From contig JACPAV010000010.1 of assembly GCA_016180645.1 (NCBI GenBank), positions 1 through 64,000 of the forward strand: 64,000 bases of DNA, read 5' to 3'. The translations under genes were made by a program, and so were the position numbers. The stretch's first letter is position 1; each line of letters begins with the position of its first letter. Shown here one piece after another: positions 1 through 15,000 of the stretch. The notes beneath the pieces were generated by a model. The model made no database searches. It had not been told where the DNA came from and saw nothing but the letters and a program-made list of their open reading frames with translations. Origin of the DNA: Nitrospirota bacterium. Lineage in GTDB: Bacteria; JACPQY01.

Positions 1-1
1 C

Positions 2-3000
2 GATCCTAATTCAAACGATTTCGGCGACCTCAACGTGGTGGAGTGGAGGGGTACCGTCTACACGACCCTCGCGGACTGGCAGGGGTCCGGCAACGGCTTT
101 GACGCGAATGCCACGGAGGGCGCCCCGCAGTTCATCAGCACGCAGGCTCCATTCGATTTTCACGAGCGGTCCAACTTTGGAACGTGGTGCCCCTGCGGGA
201 TGCAGGACGACCCCCTCGACGGCTATCCGGCCACTCCGATCTGCAACGGCTGCTCCGCGGGTGTGAACGCGGCCTGTGACCGGACCACCGCAGACCCCGA
301 TTGCTGGTTCACCTTCTCCAACCATTCCCTGGCCATCGATACCGGAGCGAACGCCGGTTCATACACCAGCTTCTCGAATGAAGTGAAGGACAACGGCGGA
401 CGGCGGAACGCCGGCCGCTACGGGGATACCACCGAGGCCTCCCTCTCCGGCTGTCTCACCTTCGACAACTCCTGGGTGGGGAAGACGAACACGTCGTGGA
501 GCACGGCGAGCAACTGGTCCACGGCGGGCGTACCCGGCGCGGGCCAGGCCGTCTGCATCGGCGACCCCGCCGGCTTCGCGAACAATCCGATCCTTAACGC
601 GGACAGCATCATCGGCTCGCTCACCGTCCGCTCCGCATTCGGGTCCGGGCTTCTCGCCGGGGTCCTCGTCATGGACAATGCGAGCGGCACGGGAGGCGGC
701 GTCTGCGGAGGCGCCACGCGGGATTGCATTCTCACCGCGACGGGTAGTGTCGATTTGCAGACCGGCGCGACGCTCACCTTCACGGCAGGCGACGCGGGAC
801 GCCTGCGTATCGGGCGCAACTTCACCCAAACCGGCGCCTTCGGCACGAACAGCGGAACGGTTGAACTCTGCGCGGGCGCCGATGACGCCGCCGTGCCTGG
901 AAATCCGGATTGCGGCACGGCCGCAACACAGTGCATCGACGCCTCGGGCGATTTCTGGACGCTCAAAGTGACGAACGCGCTCGGCGCCTCCGCCGCCTGC
1001 CCGGCGCCGTGCGCGGGGTCCGGGTTCGTCTGCACCGGATCGAACTTCGGCATCAAGAACTCTTTCGACTCGAACGGCAAGTTCCTCGCGTCCGGTGGCG
1101 CCGTCACACTGAACGGCGCGAGCGCCGAAACGATCACCGGCGCGGCGGGCGACGCCTTCGCCACGCTCACGATCAACGATGCGAGCGATCCCGGCACGAT
1201 CACGATGGACTTCAACGGGACCGTTCAGGTGAATACGGCGCTGAACGTGGCCGACGGCAAGCTCTCGATGACGGGTCCCGATGTCCTCGCGTTTGCGAAC
1301 GGCGCCGCGCTCTCGGTGACCATGCCCGACGGATACCTCACGACGAATCTGACCGGCGGCAAGCCGACGATTCGCGGTCCCGTGGACGGCGGCAACAACT
1401 GCACGGGCACGTATGGCTTCAACCTGGACGGCACGGCGTCCACCCTCGACGTCAACGGCGTCGTCCTCCGCTGCCTCAATGACACGGGCCTGAATTTCTC
1501 GGCGGCCGCCTTCGCCCGATTCCAGGATGCCGAGTTCCTTCGCCCCGGACTGGTGGTCACCAACACCTCTCGCCACATCAGCCTCCCGGCGGCAGCCGCT
1601 TTCACCCTCATCGGTCCCACCTTCGACGGCAACGCCAACTACAACATCTACGAGGCGGCCGCGTCGACGGCCACGGTGACCGTGGCGGGCGGGCTCGGCG
1701 CGAAAGGTGAAGAGACGGAGTCGGGAGCCGACGGAACGGGCGAATCGAACGATTGCGACAACGGCGACGATACCTACAGCTCGGGGCTGTTTGGTTTCGC
1801 CGCGAACAACGGTTGCGGCGACAACTCCACCGCCTCGGAAGGAAAGATTTCGTGGACGTATCCCCATTTCACGTGGACGGGCACGATCAACTCCGATTGG
1901 AACAACCCCGGCAACTGGAACCGCATCGACAAGGGGGACTCCTGCACCACCGCCACCGAGCTCTGGCCGGGGCAGAGCGCGGTCTCCCAATACTGCGACG
2001 TCCTCATCATGGACCAGGCCAACGACCCGGTCATGAACGTGGACGGCATCACGCGCGACCTGACCGTGGCCAACAGCGGCGTTCTGAATCCAAACGGCAA
2101 AATCCTGTCCGTCTACGGCAACCTCACCAAGGATTCCAGCTCGACCTTCTCGTCCAGCGTCGACCTTCGGGCCGTGGGCGGCAACAACCAAAACTTCGTT
2201 TTCTCGGGCGCCTCCACGCAGACGATCTCCCAGCTCACCACGAACAAGACCGTGGGCAAAGCGATGACGCTCAACACGAGCCTGATTGTGAGCGGGACGA
2301 CAACGGTGACCTCGGGAACCTTCCGATTGGGCGGCGGAATCACGTTCGAGCCGCAGGCCGCCCTTACGGTGAGTTCGAACGGGACGTGGGATCTCGGATC
2401 GAGCTCCACCACGAAGCGCGGCAACAACGTCACCCTCGACGGGACCTTCGCGTCGGCTGGAACCAGTGTCATCACGACCAACGCGCGCAACGCCGTGGAA
2501 GCCTCCGCCGATCCCTGCGGCGCGCGCAATGCCTTCAATGTCGGCGCCGGCGGCGCCGGAACCCTGAACGTCTCCGGGCTGACGTTCCTCTGCGCCGATG
2601 CAAACGGGTTCCAGATCCAGAACGGCGTGACGCTCACCGCGCTCAACAACGTCACGTTCCGCCATGCCCCGTCGGGTGGGACCCATCTTACGATCAACCG
2701 CGCGGCCGGCTCGGCAGCGAAGACATTCACCGGCATGGCCTTCGATCCGACCTTCAACGAAACCGGCTGCGCCGGGGCCTCGGGTCAAATCGTCCGCAGC
2801 ACGGGCGGCGCGGGATCGGGAGCGATCACGATTCAAGACTACGAGTACGGCGGCACGTGTACCGACCCGGATGCGATGGATACCGAAACGACCATCGACA
2901 ATGTCTGGCGCAGCAAGACCAACTGGTCGGGCAACTGGCGGAAACGTCTTCCCGTCACGATCAACAATACGACCGGCGCCGCCTTCGACGAAGGCCGAAG

Positions 3001-6000
3001 CGTACACTACAAAACCAGCGTCGCGGCCTCGCCGGGGAACGCCGTCTGCAATGGGAGCGAGGACGCCACCGGGCCGGACAAGCGCGAGGATTTCCGGCTG
3101 ATGGCTTCCGATGGCGCCCAAATGGACCACATTCCGGTCGAGATCAAGAACTTCAATTGCCCGGGGGCCGGCACTCACGACATCGAGTTCTGGTTCAAAC
3201 TCCCGCGCCGGGTCCCCGCCGGAGGGTCGGACACCGGAGTCTCCTTCATGTACGGCAACGACGGGAGCGCCACGACGTCGCCTTCCCAGCCGACCTACGA
3301 CGACAGCGAGCTCACGGCCTCGGCCGTCGATTGCGACGCCGTGGACGGCGCGCCCGACTACTGCGGAGAGGGCGCCGAGGTCACGATCACCGGCCTCTGG
3401 AACGAGACTCATAACTGGACGCCGTGCTTCCTCCCGGACGCCTACACGCAGGTCGTGATCGACGAAGGAGTCACTCCCTTCCGTTTTTCACCCACGGTGA
3501 ACGTGCCCGTGACGATTCGAAAACTCGACGTGATCGATTCCCGCGCCACGGCCGATACCACCGACGCCCTGGTCGTCACTACGAACAACCTCACGGCCAG
3601 CGGCAATATCGAAATCCTGACGAACGGGAAGATCGATGCATCCGCGTCCTCCGCCGCCATCACGCTCGCCGGTTCGTGGGGAAACTCCGGCTCGTTCCTG
3701 GCCGGGCAAACCACGGTCACTTTCAATGGAACGGCGAGTCAGTCCATCTCGGACACCAAGGGCACCCCGGACCCCTTCTACAACCTCACGATATCCGATC
3801 GCGTGAACGGCACGTGCGCCGATCGGAAGGTTTGCGCAAGCACGTCCTTTACCATCAAGAAGAACTTCGTTTCCTCCGGCGATTTCGAGTCCACGAGCGG
3901 AACGACCACCTTCGGCGGAACGACGACCCAGACGCTCACCGCCGCCGCGGGGGACATTTTCAACAACCTCACGATCAACAACTCCGGCGCAACGCAGGCC
4001 GACGAAACCGTGACGGCGACCAACTCAACGTTTTCCGTTACCGGTTCCGCGGGCGGCACGCTGGCGGTCTCGGATGGAACCCTGAAACTGGTCGGCGCCA
4101 CCATCGCGAAAGTCAAGACGGCGGTGGACGTCCAGTCCGCCGGCACGCTGCGAACGGAAACGTCCGGCGGCACCCCATGCTTCACCAATCCGCAGAGCAC
4201 GTCGTGCGGCGCCTCCTCGGCCGGGAACAACTTCGCGTTCACCGTATCGGGGACGTTCGACGTGAGCGGACTTGCCGTGGACCGCGCCGATGCGAGGGGA
4301 TTGGACGTTCAAAGCACGGCTACCGTGACCCAGGCGAGCGAACTGTTGTTCACGAACAGCCTGGGCGGGGGCGCCTCGGCCTACATCAATCTGCCCAATT
4401 CGGCGCTCGCCTATTCATTCCTCCTCCCCAGCTTCGACGCGGCGCCCACCTACAACATCCGCGCCACAACGGTGAACCCCACCGCCGGCGTGATTGGAGC
4501 GGGAGGAGCCAAGGGGCAGGAGGATTCCACGGGCGGGAACGGGATCGGCGGCGAGGAAAACGATTGCGACCCGAGCGACGCCGGCTACACGGGCGCCGGC
4601 GCCGGATGTGGAAGCACGGTGGACGGCAGCCAGGGCCAAATCACGTGGTCCTACCCGAACTTCATCTGGGAAGGGGATTGCAGCGCGGCGTGGGACGACG
4701 GCCGAAACTGGAAGACCCATTCAAACGCCGCCGACTATCCGGGGTGCACCGGCGGCGCGCCCTGCACGGCCGGGTCGCATGACGTGTTGATCCAGGCGCC
4801 GATTGCCGCCGGTCCCGATCAGGACGGCGACGGCTGCACGGCCTCCAACAACCCCACGCTGTCCGCCCCGGCCGCGATCACCCTCCGCGATCTTACCCTG
4901 GCCGGCGGCGCCAACCTCACGTTGAGCAACACCTCTCTCACGCTCTCCCGCACCTTCTACAAGTCCGGCGCGGCCGCGGTCTCCCACACGGCCGGCACGC
5001 TCATCCTGAACGGCGCGGATGTTGGGGGAGCGACACACGACGTATCGATCTACGGCGCCACGGAGCTCAAGAATTTCCAGATCAGTCACGCGAACATCAC
5101 CGCGCGGTTCATGGGCGGCCCGCTGACGATCGACAACAGGCTGAACGTCACCGTCGGAACGTTCGATCTCAACGGCAACCGCGTCATCGTGCAGGGAACG
5201 ACCACGCCGGCCTCGGCGCTGACCGTGACGGGCACGCTCTACATGCCGGGGTCTTCGAGACTGGAGCTGGAAGACGTGGCCGCCTCCCTCACCGCCTCCA
5301 TCACCACCGGCCGGCTCACCACGCTGAAAAATACACAAGGCACGCCCACGATCACCGCCAAGCCGCCGGGAAGCGCGCCGGTGTGCAACGCAGACCGCTC
5401 CAAGAGCTTCGCCTTCAACTTGACCGGGACGTCCATCCTCGACGTGGACGGCCTCAACTTCTCCTGCGCGAACATCGCGGGCTTCACCGTCGCCGCCGGG
5501 ACGAACATCTCCAAGTTCAACAACGTCAGCTTCACGAACGCCACGCCGTCCTCCGCCTACAACGGCGCCACCCACATGACCATCACCGGCCCGGTGACGG
5601 GCACCACCTCCTTCAGCTTGATCTCGTTCGACGACAGCTACGTGGAGCAGGGAGTCGTGTCCGTCGGCGCCGTCGTTCGCGCCCGAGGGGACAACGCTCC
5701 GGTACAGGGCTCCTGCAACTCCGATCCGCCGGGGGGGGGGTGCGAACTCTTCACGTTCACTCAGTACAGCTACGGAGGCCTCTCCGCCCCCCAGACGGTG
5801 GATGAAACGCTCAACGGAAGTTTCATCCGGTGGACCCGCACCGCGAACTGGGCCGCGCGGTGGGACAAGAAACGGCAGATCACGATCCGCGAGTGCCCGG
5901 CCGGCGCGTGCGACGCGAACGACGTGGCCCGGCTCTACTTCGACTCCACCACGGTTCCGACCGGCTCGGACCTGTGCGCGGCCAGCACGAGCGCCGTGAA

Positions 6001-9000
6001 GGGCAACGACATCCGGATCTACTACGCAGCCTCGCCTCCGCAGGAAGTCCCCCGCCAGATGGTCCAGATGAACTGCACGACCAATGTCGTGGAGATCAAG
6101 TACAAACTGGTCAATACGATCGGCGGCGTGCCCAACAACGACTACTTCCTCATGTACGGCAGCTCGAACGCGCCGGATCCCTGCACGCAGAACCCGACGA
6201 TGTGCGTCACGCTGGACGAAACCCTTTTTTCCGACGGCTTCGAACGGGGCAGCCTGACGACGAACTGCTCCGACAGCGGCGCGGGATCGTGCAACGGCGA
6301 TACCGGCATCGGCGCGGGCTGGATCGAGAACCAGTGCAACGCGACGCTCGATGACGAAGCCATCATCAGCGACGCCTCGGACAACCCGAACGTGGTCGGC
6401 GGCGGCCGCGGCCTGGAGGTCGGGGGCCTCAACAACGGTCCCGGCGTCGTCTGCGCCGACACGCCCCAAATCAACACCACCGGAAGACGGGATGTCCACG
6501 TCATCTACTACCGCCGGACGATGGACAACTTCGCCGGCGGCAACGACAACTACCGAGTCCAGTTCCTGGATGTCACCAGCACCGTCCGCGCCATTGAAGG
6601 TCCCACCGGCTCGGGCAGCCCGTGGACCAAGATGGACTTTCTAATCACCACGCCCGCCTGGATCGACAATGGCGCCTGCGCCCCCAACTGCAACGTTCGA
6701 GTGAGGTTCAAGGACGACGGCCGGAGCGATCCCCAACTGGGCGAGGACATGTGGGTGGACGATATCCAGGTCGTGGCGCTGCCACTCGATCTGGACGGAA
6801 ACGTCGCGTTCGGCGGCTCTTGCGGCCGGCGGATCTGCTTCAGCGCCGTAGAAACGGACGTCCGGGGCAAATGGTCCGAACCCTTCAACTGGTCGCCCAA
6901 GCAGGCCACGGATGCCAACACGGACGTGATGATCAACAACGCAACCACGGCGTTCCGGTGGGATCCGGACGTGGACGTGGCCAGTGCGGCTTTTTCCATC
7001 CAGGTGGTGGACAGCCGCTCCTCCGAGGCCTCGGATGCAAATCAACTCTCTCTCTCTCCCGCGGCGACCCTCACCGTCACCTCCGGTTTCACCGTCGGCG
7101 CGAACGGGAAGGTCGGCGGGCTCCGGGAGGACAACCTCACGCCCGGCATTGAGGCCAATCTCGATGTGAACGGGATGCTGAGCGTGGACGCCGGCGGCAC
7201 TCTCGATTTCACCGGATCGAGCAACACGTTGACCGTCGCCGGAGATTTCACCTCGAACGGAACGTTCTCCCCCGGGTCGAACACGATCACCCTCGACGGA
7301 AGCAGCGCGTCCAATCAGGTTCTTACGACGGCTCCGGCAACCGCATTCAATCATTTGACGATCTCGTACACCGGAACGGGCGATGTGACGACGGCGTCCA
7401 CCTTCAGCGTGGCGGGCAATTTCACCTCGAACGGCCAGCTCAATCAAAGCGCGGGAACGATCACAATGAACGGCACGGGTGCCCAAACGTTCGCCACCGC
7501 GGCAGGGGACATCCTCGGCGCCCTCACGGTGAACAACACGGCCGACCCGGCCATCAACCAGGTCGTGATGACCAATTCCACCGTCCGAATCAACGGGGCC
7601 GTAACGATTTCCCAAGGGGCGTTCAAGATCCAGGGATCCAGCGTGCTCAATGGAGGCACGGGGCTCACCGTCGGCGCGAACGGCCGGCTGATCGTGAACT
7701 CCACAGGGGCAGGAAAGCCGCTCATCGATTCAACGGGCGCCGGCACGAATATCAGCTTCGCGGTCACCGGCAAGCTGGACGTCAACGGCCTCACGCTCCG
7801 GCGCCTCAACAACTTCGGCCTCGTCGTCAACAGCGGCGCCCAGGTCCTGGCCTTGAACGAAGTCGGCTTCGAGACGGGGCAAAACGGCGCGGGATCCGTC
7901 TACATCGGCCTGCCGACGGATGGCGTCGACTATTTCTTCCTCCTTCCTACGTTCGACGCGAATGCGGCCTACAACATCAAGGTCGCCGCGGGCTATCCCG
8001 GCGTCAACACCGTTCGCGTCGAGGCGGCCGCCGGAGCGAAAGGCCAGGATGACTCCACCGGGGGCAACGGGATCGGCGGCGAAGAAAACGATTGCGATCC
8101 CGGTGATGCCGGGTACACGGGAAGCGGGGCAGGGTGTGGCAGCACCACCGATGCAAGCCAGGGACGCATCGCGTGGAGCTACCCCAATTACATCTGGGAC
8201 GGCGACAACGGCGTCGGCGGCGATTCGGATGGCCTCTGGACGACGGCGTCCAACTGGAAGAGCGGCCTCGCGCCGTCCACCGGGGACTGCCCGAGCACCG
8301 ACGACGTCCTGATCGCCACGCCGGCCGTGAACGATTGCAGCGGCGGCACCGCCCCGTGCTGGCCCGCCTTCGGCGCCGGATCGGTGTTCGTCAACAACCT
8401 CACCTTGGCCGCGGGAACGACCCTCACCGTGAGCACGGCCGGGACCTTCGGGATCTGCGGCGACTTTTTCAAGAGCGGCACGGCCGCGCTTTCCCACACG
8501 GCAGGAACGATCGAAGCCAGAGGAGCGAACAGCAAGGATTTTACCCTCCTCGGGAACGCGACGTTCAATGCCTTCCGCCTCAACAAGGGCGCCGCAGCGA
8601 CAACGCTCACGCTCAAATCGGGCGATCTCACGGTGAACACCGTCACGAATCTCGACGTCGGCACGCTCGACCTGGCCGGGCGGACGTTGACCTCGGTCGG
8701 AAACCTCACCGTCGCCGCCAATGGAGTCCTGAACCTGACCTCGGTTTCAGCGCTCAAGATGGGAAACACCGCCGCGGCTGCCGTCAACGGGAAACTGACG
8801 AGTCCCTCCGGCAGCAACCCGACCATTACCGGGAACGGCGCGCCTTGCACCGCGGGCCGCTATGGATTCACGGTGTCCGGCGCGGGCGCCATATTGGACC
8901 TCTACGCGCTGAACTTCTCGTGCGCCAACGCCAGCGGCTTCAACGTTCAATCGACTGTTCCGGTCGGCGGATTCGTGAGGATGGACAATGTCAACTTCAC

Positions 9001-12000
9001 CAACGCCTTGTCCGGGGGAACGCACTTCCGCGTCGATCGCTCCGCCGGGCCGGACGGCTTCACGTTCTCCCTCCAGAATCCGTCGTTCGACAACTCGTTC
9101 ACGGAAGGGTCGGGCTTCATCGTTCGGGCCGTGGGCAACGGCGCCCCGGCGCAGGCTTCGTGCAATCCCGATCCCCCCGCCGGCGGCTGCGAAATCATCA
9201 CGTTCAACAACTTCTCCTACGGCGGGAGCGGCAGCCCGCCCAACCTGGACGAGCAGACCAGCGGCATCCTTGCCCGCTGGACGCGCGCCCAGCGGTGGAA
9301 GGGCAACTGGCAGAAACGCCGGCAGATTACGATCAACAACACGGGCTCGGCCGCGGATACCGTCCGCCTGTACTTCGACGGGACAACCAATCCCACGGCG
9401 TCCTCGCTGGTCGGCCAGACGTTCTCGGCTCCAAATTGCGACGACCTCCGCGTGTACTACAACGGAGCGCCGAAACAGGACGTGGCGCGGTCCGTCCTCC
9501 AATGCACAAGCAGTGTCATCGAAATCAAGTTCAAGCTGGTGAATGCGATCACGAGCGCGCCGAACAACGAGTATTTCCTCTACTACGGCAACCCCGCGGC
9601 GGCGACCCCCCCGACCTACACGGCCGATACCGTGCTTTTCCAGGACGGCTTCGAGCGGCCTACGGGAGCCACCGTGGGCAATGGGTGGGTCGAACAGGTG
9701 GCCGATCCTGAACTCACCGGTATCTGCGCCGCGGGGGGATCGAGCGCAGGCGTCGCCGTGGGCCACACCAACAGCGACCCGAACGGCGGCGGCGCCGCCG
9801 GCGGTTCTCTGGCGAACTCCTTCCTCTACCGAACGTTGTCCACCTCCGGATCCAGGCGGATCGTCGTGACCTACACCCGGAAAACGACCGCGGATAACAA
9901 CTTCGACAACAACGATTTCTTCCGGATGGAGGCCTGCTCCGCGGCCGGCGCCTGCGCCCCCGTCACCGAAACCGCGGGATACCCGTGCACGGCGCTTTCC
10001 GGCTCGCTCTCCTGGGTCGGGGCGCGGACGAGCATCGACTACAACCAGCAGTTCGCCACGGTGGAGTGCGTTCTCGGGGCGGCCTACGAAAACAACGCCA
10101 ACTTCGCCCTCATGTTCGACATGGATCGGGACATCGCTTTCGACGAGGACCTGTGCGTCGACGACGTCAAGATCGAGTCCAAACCCCTGAACATCGACAT
10201 GAAGACGGGACAGGCCTCCGTGAGCGCCGTGGAGGAGCCGACAACGGGTGAATTCACCGATCCCTTCAATTGGACTCCGTTCGGCTCGCCGGACACCACC
10301 ACACTGGCCCGCATTGAATATGGTGAATTGATCTCGGGCGTGGCGAACAATTTCCGCCACGGGCCGGATGTGGATGCCGCGACAACCGTGTTCTCGCTGG
10401 ACGCCATCAACACCCAGTCGGCCGTGGATGGCGCAGGGGATGCCCTCAACATCACCACCGCCGCCCTAAGCACCATCGGGTACATGAACGTCGGGACGAA
10501 CGGGAAGGTGGATGCCTCAACGTCGTCCGTCACGCTCCAGGTGGGAGGCAATTGGACCGACGCCGGCGCGGTCGGCAAGGGGTATCTGGCCGGAACGACC
10601 ACGGTGCAGCTCAACGGCGCGGGCGCTCAAGTCGTAACCACTTCGAAGGACCTGTACAACCTGACCGTCTCCAATACGGCGGCCGCCGGAATCAATGTGA
10701 CGACGGCCTCCAGCTTCAAAGTAACCAATCTCTTCAGCTCGAACGGCAAGTTTGTCGCCTCCACCCCCAGCACGATCACGCTGGAGGCCGCCGCGAACAA
10801 GGCGTTCGCCGCCACGGGCGCCTGCACGGGACCGGGATACACGGATTGCGATGCCTTCTTCAATGTCACCTTCAACAACACCGGCGCCGCGGGGTCGGAT
10901 CGGTACAGCGCCTCCGACTCCCGATTCCGCGTGAACGGCGTGATGGCCCTCACGGACGGCGTCTTTGTCCTGAACGGCGATGGCGCGGATGCCGATGCCC
11001 TCAACGGCCAAATCATCTTCGGACCTTCGGCCCTCCTCGATCTCCAGGCCGGGGCGGAACTCGAAACACGCAAAACCAATGCCGCGAAGCACTGCGACGC
11101 CAACGATGCGGCGCCCTGGGCGATCGACGATCCGGCCAATACCTTCCCGAAACTGACCACCAGTTCGGCCGCGTCCTATTTCGCTTTCAACAGCGCCGGC
11201 ACCATGGACTTCGACGGCCTGATCGTCGAACGCCCGAACAACAACGGTCTGACGATCACCTCCACCGCGAGCGACCGACTCGTGGCCTTCCGCGATGTCT
11301 GTTTCGTGAGCGGGCAAAACAGCGGCGCCCATGCCCGCTACTTCGCCGCGCCGAACGCGAGCGTTTCCTACTTCCTCCTCCGGCCGTACTTCGACGCCGG
11401 CGCGATCTACAACGTCTACACGCCGAACGCCGTGCCCACGGTAACGATGGCCCAGGCCCAGGGTCCGACGGGGGAGGAGACCGAAAGCGGCGCCGACGGC
11501 ACCGGCGAGTCCAAAGATTGCGATGGCGGCGACGCCTCCTACGCGCCCACCCCCAGCGCCGCCGCGCCCACCAACGCCGGTTGCGGCGATGCGGGCGCCA
11601 CCTCGCAGGGTCGCGTCATCTGGGTCTACCCCGGCTTCATCTGGACCTCGGCCACCGGCGTGGCCAACAAATGGGACGACGCGGGCAACTGGTCGTGCGC
11701 CGTCACTCCGACTTGCACGGACGCCATGTGTGACACGGATGGCAACGGCGGCGGGGACGTGACCGGCGCCAAGTGGCCGGATGTCACCACGCCGGGATGC
11801 ACGATCCTCATCTTGGATCAGGACGACGACCCCGATCTCTCAGGCGCGCTGAATGCCGTGTCAAAAGACCTGGTCGTGGCGACCGGAACGCTGAACATCA
11901 CCACGTCTGGAAATCTCGACGTGACCGGCGATCTCTTCCGCGGCGCGGATTCGGACCCCGCCACCTTCAATACGGGGAACGGCGACGCCGAGATCAACCC

Positions 12001-15000
12001 GTCCGTCGCCGGCGGACCGATCCGCATGGGAACGGCGGCCGGAACGGATGCGGCGCTCCAGCGGATCACGCTCTCGGGCGGAGGCGCCCTCCGGAAACTG
12101 ACGATCCGCAATGGGAACAACGGCGCGGACACGACCCCCAACACGCCGGACGACGGAACGGTCCGCCTCGAAGACAACATCTCGATCCGCAATGTCGTGA
12201 ACGTGGATGACGGCATCCTCGACCTGAACGGCAAGACCGTCTCGATGGACGATGCGGCGAGTTTCAGCGTCAACCTGAACGGCCGGCTGAAAACGAGCGG
12301 GGTAAGCACGATCACCGCCATGGATTCGAACACGGCCACTCCGGAGATCGATTGCCAGGCCTCCCGCTTTGTATTCGACATCAACGGCAGCGCGGATATC
12401 GACGGGCTTGACGTGGCCTGCGCCAATTCGAACGGCATCCATGTCGCCTCGACCGCCACGTTGACCACCGCCGCCCCCCAACTGGAGAAGTTCCGCGATG
12501 TCCGTTTCCACCAGGGCGTGTCGGGCGGAACCCACTTCACCATCGAACGTCCAAGCGGCTGGAGCAACGATTCCGCCGGCACGCTCGACTGCCCGGACGC
12601 CGGACTTGTCCTGTTCCGCGACTTCAAGTTCGACGGCACGTTCAATGAAGCGACGGGCCATATCGCGCGCGGCAGCGGCGTGGCGGGAGGGGCCGAAGAG
12701 CGCATCCGGTTCTGCGACTACTTCTTCGGCGGCGTGAACGATCCGTCCGGTCTCGATCAGGAAACGAACATCACCCTCCTGTGGGGCCGCTCGCCCGTGT
12801 GGAACGGCAACTGGGACTACAAGCGCGCCGTCACCGTCTGCCCGCCGGGGATCTGTCCCGCGCCCCAGAGCACCGCGAAGAAGGGCCGCGCGCGCATCCA
12901 TCTGACGGGCGCCGACGCGGCGGACGTGTTCGGCAACAGCCGGGCCGACGCGAACGACGTGCGCATCGTCGGCTTCGTGGCGAACACCGGCAAGTTCGAG
13001 GTTCGCGAGGTGCAGCGCGTGATCGACACCTTCAACGCGACGGACGTCATCCTCCGATTCGACCTCATCCAGGACGCGAGCGTGGACAACCGCGACTACA
13101 CCCTCTACTTCGGGAACCCCGGCGCCGCCGCCCCCGCGGCGTGGACGCCGCCCTCGAATCCCCCCGTCACGCGCGATCAGGACAGCGGCCATGTGACCGT
13201 TGCCGCCCGCTCCACGATCGCCGGTCTTTGGTCCGAACCCTTCAACTGGACGCCGATGGGGGCGCCGGATGAAAACAGCACGGCCGTCATCGACGCGTCG
13301 ACTCAGTGCTTCCGGAATGCGCCGACGCTCGATGCCGCCGTGGATCTGGCGAAGGATTCCACCAACGATGACGACTACAAGGTGTTCTCGATCCTGGCGA
13401 GGGACACACGCACCGGTTGCCCCCCGGCGGCCGCCGCCGCGCTGACCCTCACGGCCGAACCGTTCCAGGTCCAACGCGACATGTGCATCGGCATCGGCGG
13501 TTCCACCTGCGCGGGCGCAACGGGACTCAGCGCCCAGGTGGATGCCGCCGGCCTGACGACGACTTTCAAAATCGGCCGCCACTGGCGCGACAAGGCCCCG
13601 GCGGCGCAGGGATTCCTGCCGGGCAATACGACCATCGAACTCAACGGGACCGGCCTCCAGGAAATCGATATCTCCAACAACAAGGATTTCTACAACCTTA
13701 CGGTGACGAATTCCTCCGCGGCCGTCAGTTGCGCCGGACCGACGAGCGGAGTGTGCACCGATGATTCGTTCGGCGTGCTCAAGAACCTGACCTCGAACGG
13801 ACGCATGGGCGTGGGGCCGGGCGTTCCGGGAACCGTCACCTTCAGGGGGAGCGCGAACCAATCGCTTTCCCTCAACGTGGACGGCGCCGCGCCGGACGAC
13901 AATCTCAACAGTGTGACCGTCGACAATTCGGGCGGGGTCCCCAACAACGTGGTCACTTTGACCGCCAACGGGCGCATGGACGGAGCTCTGGCCGTCAACG
14001 GCGGCGTTTTCTCCATCACGGGCCTCAAACAGATCAAGGTCGGCTCGGCCGTGAGCGTGGCCTTGGGCGGGACGTTCCGCGCGGCGCCCGACGGGGGAGG
14101 AAAGCCGATCCTGGTGGACACCAGCAGCTCGGATGGGGCGGCCGCCAATTGTTCGAGCGACTATTCTTTCGATCTGGACGGCGTGGCGGACGTGAGCGGG
14201 TTGGAAGTCCGGTGCGTCGACGCGGCCGGAGTGGACGTGAGCGTTTCGGGCACTCTGACGGCTTGGAATGAAGTCGAGTTCTCCAGGCCTTCCAGCCCCG
14301 GCGCCGGCTCGCGATACATGAACTTCGCCAACGTCGCGAGCATCTGCGCGGGGGCGACGTGCTCGATCCTCCTCAACAGTTTCGATGCCAACACGGACAA
14401 GAACGTTCGCATCGCCGCCGGCGCCGGCCTCGCCCTGGACATGGTCAATGCCCTCGGCGCGAAGGGCCAGCGGGAGGCCTGCCCGGGCGCCGGAGGCAAT
14501 AACCTGGGCGGGGAGGAGTACGACGACGACCCGGATGACGTGACGGGCGGCGGGAGCGTCGATTGCCCCTTGACCGAAGGCCGCATCACCTGGCGCTACG
14601 CGCACTACCTGTGGCTCGGAGGCGCGGGGGCCGGTTGCGCCACGGCCACCGCTCAGGCGATCTGCTGGGAGAACGCCAACAACTGGCAGGTGAACCCGAC
14701 CTCGGGCGGAACGTGCGATGCGCCGCCCTCCTATCCGAACAACGCGGCCGCAAGCAACGGGTGCGACATCCTCATCCTGGACCAACCCAACGATCCCACC
14801 TTGGTGACGGATATCGACATCCGTGACCTCCTGCTGGTCGGCGGCACGGTCCTGACCGTCAACGCCGGATCCACGACCCAGTCGCTACGCCGCGAATTCT
14901 TCAAGAGCGCCGCCGCCGACATCGCCCACAACAGCGGCACCTTCACACTCTCCCAGGCGGGCAACGCCAACCTGACCGTCTTCGGAGGGGAAACATTCCA

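Noticed and set aside
359-3412. Long minus-strand open frame of 1,017 codons opposite the giant gene (similar ones at 4721-6499, 11861-14785 and 16892-19786)
   Set aside because: These are Arg/Gly/Val-rich antisense shadows caused by GC-rich codon use of the repetitive plus-strand gene. They contain no domain motifs and the plus frame has clear protein modules.
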